Below, in pieces: positions 58,639 through 64,000 of a stretch of DNA of 64,000 nt. The notes below the pieces were generated by a model. That model worked only from the letters and a program-made list of their open reading frames with translations, was not told the origin of the DNA and ran no database searches. How positions within the stretch are numbered: position 1 is the stretch's first letter; the number at the start of each line of letters is the position of its first letter. Where the stretch lies: positions 50,062,608 to 50,126,607 of the forward strand of contig CM056381.1 in NCBI GenBank assembly GCA_029718625.1, in the 5' to 3' direction. This DNA is from Synaphobranchus kaupii. Taxonomy: Eukaryota; Chordata; Actinopteri; Anguilliformes; Synaphobranchidae. The position numbers and the translations under genes were made by a program.

Positions 58639-60277
58639 CAGTCAAGCCGGAAAGTCTGCACACCCCTTTCACCTTCTCCACGTTTTATTACATTACAGAC
58701 TTATACTACAATAGATTGAGTTCATTTTTTGCCTCAAACATCTACACACAATAGCCAATAATGACGAAGTGAAAACAGGTTTTTAGAAAATATGCAATTT
58801 TATTTTACTGACAAAAATAGGTTATTTAGGGGTTACATATCTGTACACACCCTTAGCCTAATACTTGGTTGCTGCACCTTTGGCAGCGATTACTGCTTCA
58901 ATGCGTCTTGGGAAAGAAGCTATGAGCTTGGCACACTTGTTTCTGGACATTTTTGCCCATTCCTCTTAGCATATCCTTGCAAGCTCTGTCAGGTTGGATG
59001 GGGAGCGTCAGTACACAACCATTTTCAGCTCTTTCCACAGATGTTCAATTGGATTCAGGTCTGGGCTCTGGCTGGGTCACTCAAGGACATGCACAGACTT
59101 TCTCCGAAGCCACTCCTTTGTTCTCTTGGCTGTGTGCTTCGGGTCGTTGTCATGTTGGAAGGTAAACCTTCGTCCCAGTCTGAGGTCCAGAGTGCTCTGG
59201 AGCAGGTTTTCTTCAAGGATCTCGGTGTACTTAGCTGCATTCATCTTTCCCTCTATCAGGACTAGTCGCCCCGTTCCCGCTGCTGACAAACATCCCTACA
59301 TCATGATGCTGCCACCGCCATGCTTCACTGTAGGGATGGTATTAGCCAGGTGATGAGTGGTGCCTGGTTTCCTCCAGACGTGACACTTGGTATTCAGGCC
59401 AAAAAGTTAAATTTTGGTTTCATCAGACCAGAGAATCTTGATTCTCATGGTTTGAGAGTCCTCTAGGTGCCTTTTGGCAAACTCCAAGCGGGCTGTGATG
59501 TGCCTTTTACTAAGGAGGGGCTTCCGTCTGGCCACTCTACCATAAAGGCCTGATTGGTGGAGTGCTGCCTGGATGGTTGATCTTCTGAAAGGTTCTCCCA
59601 TCTCCACAAGGATACACTGGAGCTCTGTCAGAGTGACCCTCGGGTTCCTGCTCACCTCCCTGGCCAAGGCCCGTCTTCCCCGATTGCTCAGTTTGGCAGG
59701 GTGGCCAGGTCTAGGAAGATTCTTGGTGGTTCCAAACGTCTTCCATTTACGAATGATGGTGGGAACTGTGCTCTTTGGGACCTGTAAAGCTGCAGAGATT
59801 TTTCCGTACCCTTCTCCAGATCTATGCCTTGACACAATCCTGTTTCTGAGGTCAGCAGATAATTCCTTTGACCCCATGGCTTGGAGTTTGCTCTGACATG
59901 CACTGTCAACTGTGGGACCTTATATAGGCAGGTGTTGGCAATCCCCAATCATGTCCAATCAATTGAATTTATCACAGGTGGACTCCAATTAAGTTGTAGA
60001 AACATCTCAAGCAGTATCAGTGGAAACAAAATGCACCTCAGCTCACTTTTGGGTGTCATATCAAAGGGTGTGCACACTGGTGTACATATGATATTTAACA
60101 ATTTAGATTTTTAATAAATTAGCACAAATGTCTAAAAACCTGTTTTCACTTTGTCATTATGGGCTATTTTGTGTAGAATTTTGAGAGAGAAAATGAACTC
60201 AATCTATTGTAGAATATGTCTGTAACGTAATAAAATGTGGAGAAGGTGAAAGGTGTGCAGACTTTCCGGCTTGACTG
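58639..60277 (-). mobile_element. Tc1-like transposon, full length (1639 bp), decayed copy
   Basis: Ends CAGTCAAGCCGGAAAGTCTG (58639) and the complement TTTCCGGCTTGACTG (60277), with TA duplications at 58637-58638 and 60278-60279. Same family as 28864-30486, in opposite orientation and 28 kb away. Structure is complete with inner repeats (ACACACCCTTAGCC near 58845; AAAGGGTGTGCACACTGGTG near 60063). The transposase gene has several stops. Confidence 0.96.
58860..59877 (-). pseudogene. Tc1 transposase pseudogene with four stop codons
   Basis: Reading starts at ATG 59877 (MGSKELSADLRNRIV...) and stays open for 156 codons through the DNA-binding half, the GRRALAREVS linker and ILWSDETKI with the first catalytic Asp. 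It then meets TAA at 59407-59409. Further in-frame stops are TAG at 59296-59298, TGA at 59077-59079 and TAA at 58976-58978; at each the intact relative at 29605-30282 has a sense codon (Lys, Trp, Trp, Gln). All are single-base changes. The second Asp (QHDND) is still present. The frame is continuous where the other copy has a 2-bp deletion, so the two copies carry different lesions. Confidence 0.93.
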
Positions 60278-60464
60278 TACATACCTCATACACTGTACAC
60301 TCAAATGCTGAAGTTAGCATTGTCCCCTTTATCAAGTTTAGAAATGTAAACAATATTGTTTCAGAGTATGTACTGCAACAAGGAGTGAATGGTACAACTG
60401 GCCTGAACAGCGATTTACAGAGAAGACAGCGGACGTAGTAAACCTGGAAAAGGAAACAATGAAA

Positions 60465-61110
60465 ATTACAGCTGCAAGCAGCCTCGAAAAGTATTCACAG
60501 CAAATGACCACCTAGGAGAGCGACCGCCTAGTACAGTGAACGTGAGTGATGGTTAATGAGTAGCTGTTGAGTGATTTCTAGCATTAGCGGTTAGCATAGC
60601 CCAACTTGAAATTTGTACTGTGCTGTCATTCTTTGGGCTATCAACACCAAACTTGGTAATATCCCTTGGAGTGTTGTCCCTGATGTGCCTACCAAGTGTC
60701 AAGGCCCTAGGCCACTGGGAAGTGGACTTCTGATGTCAGAATCTACTCAGCCATTTTTTACCCAATCATTACACAAAATACTGTTTACGTTTGGGCATGT
60801 CCATGGATTGTCACAGATTTACGGTTCAAGATTGTCACAAAATTTCCAAGAAAAATAATCTACCCAGATGGACCTTATGGGTCCTTGAGGCAAATTTGTT
60901 CAGCATGCAACATGACACCAATATACCAAGTTTCAAGTCTGTAGGTCAAACGGGACAGCGGGGCTGACCGTTTAAGTTTCACTGCATGTTATAGCACCCT
61001 CTGTGGCCGAAGCAGTACCAAACCTTTTGGACACCTGCTTACCGGGGTTACCTATAAGTGCACCAAATTTGAAAAACCCTTCCCAATCAGGGGCTGAGCT
61101 ATCTGACTAG
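60465..61110 (+). repeat. dispersed teleost-type repeat
   Basis: Begins ACAGCTGCAAGCAGCCTCGA and contains CACCAAACTTGGTAATATCC, ACCAAGTGTCAAGGCCCTAG, TCCTTGAGGCAAATTTGTTC and ATACCAAGTTTCAAGTCTGT. Part is shared with 1915-2290. Non-coding and class unknown. Confidence 0.55.
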
Positions 61111-61464
61111 AAACAATAAGTATTCCCAGCTATGCTGTGAATACATAATAAATAGGCTTAGAGTAAATTCATAGATGCCAGATAACATTTGTTTATGACA
61201 GTCCCAAAATAGCAACTGCATATTAGACGGCACTGTCCTTGCAAAAGTTTGAGCTATATGTGATTTGTGGTAACATATAAGGACTTAAAACCTCAGGGAG
61301 GATCCACAAAAGGCTTAAAATTCTTTATTAGTACCAGAAAAAAAATTTGGTGCAATTTCCAAACTGCCATCAGTGGGTGGAAAGTGCATACAATGACACT
61401 CCAAGGAAAGTAGCAGCACAGTGCGCTGTCTGGTTACTGCATATTTCTACACATTTCTACATAC

Positions 61465-62930
61465 ATTGCAGTCCATAAGTATTTGGACAGTGACACAATT
61501 TTTTGTCGTTTTACCTCTGTACTCCAGCAGATTGGATTTGAAATGAGGTTAACGTACAGACTGTCAGCTTTAATTTAAGGGCATTTACATCCATATCCAG
61601 AGATCCATGTAGAAATTACAGCCCGTTTCTGTTTCAGTAATCTGACAAATTAACATAATCTGAAATAAAGTTGTCATATTTAGTACTTGGTTGCAAATCC
61701 TTTGCATTCGAAGACTGCCTGAAGTCTGCAACCCATAGACATCACCAGATGCAGGAGATCTTCCCTGGTGATGTTCTGCCAGGCCTGTAATGCAGCCATC
61801 TTCAGCTCCTGTTTGTTTCAGGGAATTTTTGCCTTCAGTCTTGTCTTCAGCAAGTGAAACACATGTTCAATTGGATTCAGGTCACTGATTGAATTTGCCA
61901 AGTACATTCTAATGTTTGGCCCTGAAAAACTCTTTGGTTGCTTTAGCAGTGTGTTTGGGGTCATTGTTCTGCTGCAAAGTAAAGCGCCGTCCAATGAGTT
62001 TTGAGGCATTTGGTTGGATCTGAGCAGAAAAGATGTTTTATGTACACTTCAGAATTCATCCTGCTGCTGCCGTCAGCAGTCATATCATCAATAAAGACAA
62101 GCAAGTCAGTTCCAGTAGCAGCCATACATGTCCAAGCCACCACGTTTCACAGATTAGAGGGGGTGCTTTGGATCATGAGCAGTTCCTTTCTTTCTCCATA
62201 TTTAACTCTTTCCATCGCTTTGGTACAGGTTAATACTGAACTAATTTGTCCATAAGTGTTTGTTCCACAACTAGTTTATGTACTCTTAAGCAAACTCTAA
62301 CCTGGCTGTTCTGTTCTTGAGGCTTACCAGTGGTTTGCATCTTGCAGGGAACCCTCTGAGGTTATGCTGGTGTAGTCTTCTCTATATTTTAGTCTTTGAA
62401 ACATCTATGCCTTCATCCTGGGGAGTGTTCTTGATCCTGGGGAGTGTCCTTTGACAGTCAAAAAGGGGTTGTTCTTCACAATTGAAAGTATTATTCGGTC
62501 GTCCACTACAATGGTCTTCCGTGGTCTACCAGGTTGTTTACTATTGCTGAGCTCACCAGTGCGTTCTTGCTTCTCAACAATGTACCAAACAGTTTGGAAC
62601 TTTATCAAGTTTTGGTTATGTCCGATTGATTTATTAAGATTTTTCCACCCCATGACGGCCTTTACCAAGTTTTAGCTATGTCTGATTGATTTATTAAGAT
62701 TTTTCCACCCCATGACGGCCTTTACCAAGTTTTGGCTATGTCTGATTGATTTATTAAGATTTTTCCACCCCATGACGGCCTGCTTTACCAAAAAACAGCT
62801 GAGGAGACAATTGCTTTTGGTCCCCCAAAATGGGAGGGACTATATGTAAAAAGAGCTGCAATTCCTACATGGTTCACTCGATATGGATGCAAATACCCGC
62901 AAATTAAAGCTGACAGTCTGCACTTTAAAA
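61465..62930 (-). mobile_element. old Tc1-like element with broken transposase
   Basis: The left terminal repeat starts GCAGTCCATAAGTATTTGGA (61468); its inner part GACTGTCAGCTTTAATTT and CATCCATATC returns inverted at 62881-62925, but the outer part of the right repeat is missing. Minus-strand transposase pieces in order: 62668-62405 helix-turn-helix part with SKQPGRPRKTIVVDDR; about 62143-61961 MVAWTCMAATGTDLLVFIDD; 62009-61818 ending DLNPIEHVFHLLKTRLKAK, containing the last catalytic Glu. Frames are shifted between pieces. This family differs from the 28.8/58.6-kb Tc1 and shares ends with 49379-49625. Confidence 0.85.
62601..62780. repeat. 3 x 60-bp tandem repeat inside the Tc1-like remnant
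   Basis: Three nearly identical 60-bp units beginning TTTACCAAGTTTTGGCTATG, at 62601, 62661 and 62721, each ending CACCCCATGACGGCC. Sixty bases equals 20 codons, so the triplication is in frame with the start of the transposase (AVMGWKNLNKSI... repeated). Confidence 0.97.
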
Positions 62931-64000
62931 AGTAAGTGCACCGACTGTCTCAGCCTGTCTCTGCCTACTACACAATTTAGAAAAATACTTTGTGCAGTGA
63001 TTGATGGAGAGGATTGGGGGCGGAGGTGTGTCCATCGTCATTTGCATAAATTAACGTACAATGCACAAATAATTTCGTATAACTCAGATCAAACTGTCAA
63101 ACTAGACGTTGCAGATCAAATATGAATCAAGATTCAGCAACTGCATGGCCTATTTCTCACTTAAAATATCTTCAAAAACATATTTTAGTGGACTATTTAG
63201 GTGGATTAAGAGAGTTTATGAACAGGACGCCACGTGAGCCGAAACCAAAGGACCGTAGTGCGTCTAACCAATCGGGTGCCAGCTATCTCCATTGTGGGCG
63301 GCAACAATTATCCATATAATGTAGAGGTACCTCCAAAGAGGTACTCTGACATAACTATTGGGGTGGTGGCAGAGTGAGGGCCGTTAGAGGGCAGTACCAA
63401 GATGCTTTTCTACCAGTTTCTTATGATGTACAATAATATTGCAAAATTGTTGAAATAACAGAATGGATGACGTTTACAGCTTTAAAAAAGTGATCTAGAG
63501 CGTACTTACCCTACGGACAGCACTGTATGTACAAATGTGTTGAAATCTAGATAAATTTCAGCACCAAAAAGTTTTTATGACAATGGCAGTCAAAACAACA
63601 CATGCCTGCTTCACAAAAGTGATCACAAATTACCATTGCAATTTGTTTTTAAAAACAAACTGAAACCTGGCAGTCATGTGACGCCATCTATTTAAAAGCC
63701 AAACAATGTGTAAATCTATTCCTGAACACAAGAGCTGTCATAGTTGCAAGAGAAAGAACATATTTGGTGTACATGAGTGCATAGTAAATGTTTTGTTATT
63801 ATAAACAATAGAATTGCTTGATGCTTTTTTGCTATAATTAAGTTCGCTATATCATTGTACAGGTAATAATATTTCCTGAACTCCAATAACCATGTAACTT
63901 TAATAAAAAATAATTCATTCAAAATGTTCTAATTCTAATAATTTTCTAATTCTAACAAATAATGGCTCACCATTATTTGTGTAGCAAAATAAAATTTATC
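62931..64000. other. non-coding edge of window
   Basis: No recognisable gene or element. AT-rich toward the end. Confidence 0.4.

Overview
The window is vertebrate, almost certainly teleost fish, nuclear DNA. It has an AT-rich background, isolated short exons with GT/AG splice signals, CpG-island patches, many simple repeats, and typical fish transposon classes: full-length Tc1 elements, inverted-repeat MITEs, a tRNA-derived SINE and CR1/L2-like LINE remnants. There are no operons and no bacterial-type gene arrays. Most open frames longer than 60 codons are chance frames or lie inside repeats.

The one host gene I can recognise is on the minus strand, so transcription runs from high to low coordinates. 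It is a DLG-family MAGUK synaptic/junctional scaffold (dlg1/dlg2 class, best guess dlg1). An alternative first exon lies at about 38.07-38.25 kb inside a CpG island; it encodes a Cys-rich, probably palmitoylated N terminus. A 165-bp phase-0 exon at 15460-15624 encodes the conserved KYRxQDED...SHISPMK linker upstream of PDZ1. The 22.4-kb intron between them joins perfectly in frame. A 108-bp phase-0 candidate cassette exon (10147-10254) lies further downstream, where DLG1 is known to carry optional proline-rich inserts. No PDZ, SH3 or GK exon is visible, so the rest of the gene should lie below coordinate 1. L27 first exons, if present, would lie above 64000 or were not recognised.

Layout: 1-5.2 kb intron with dispersed repeats; 5.2-6.4 kb CpG island plus polypyrimidine tract; 9.0-11.5 kb simple repeats, the candidate exon and an inverted-repeat MITE; 14.7 kb MITE; 15.5 kb DLG exon next to a minisatellite; 21-21.5 kb LINE scrap; 21.85-23.7 kb a 1.85-kb minisatellite of 18/19-bp units; 26.3-26.9 kb LINE scrap; 28.86-30.49 kb nearly intact Tc1; 31.6-33.2 kb possible element with inverted ends; 33.37-35.02 kb TTAA-flanked Kolobok-like element; 35.8-36.3 kb foldback; 37.8-40.2 kb CpG islands and DLG first exon; 41.3-42.4 kb Tc1 and LINE remnants; 44.9-45.4 kb SINE and MITE; 49.4 kb Tc1 end; 53.7-54.2 kb second copy of the 11-kb MITE; 58.6-60.3 kb decayed Tc1 in opposite orientation; 61.5-62.9 kb older Tc1-like remnant with a 3x60-bp internal duplication.

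The most unusual object is the 1649-bp TTAA-flanked element at 33372-35020. It has matching terminal inverted repeats, a THAP-like N-terminal frame on one strand, and on the other a short acidic frame resembling the cytoplasmic-domain family of P2X7 (P2RX7_C-like), ending exactly at a splice donor.
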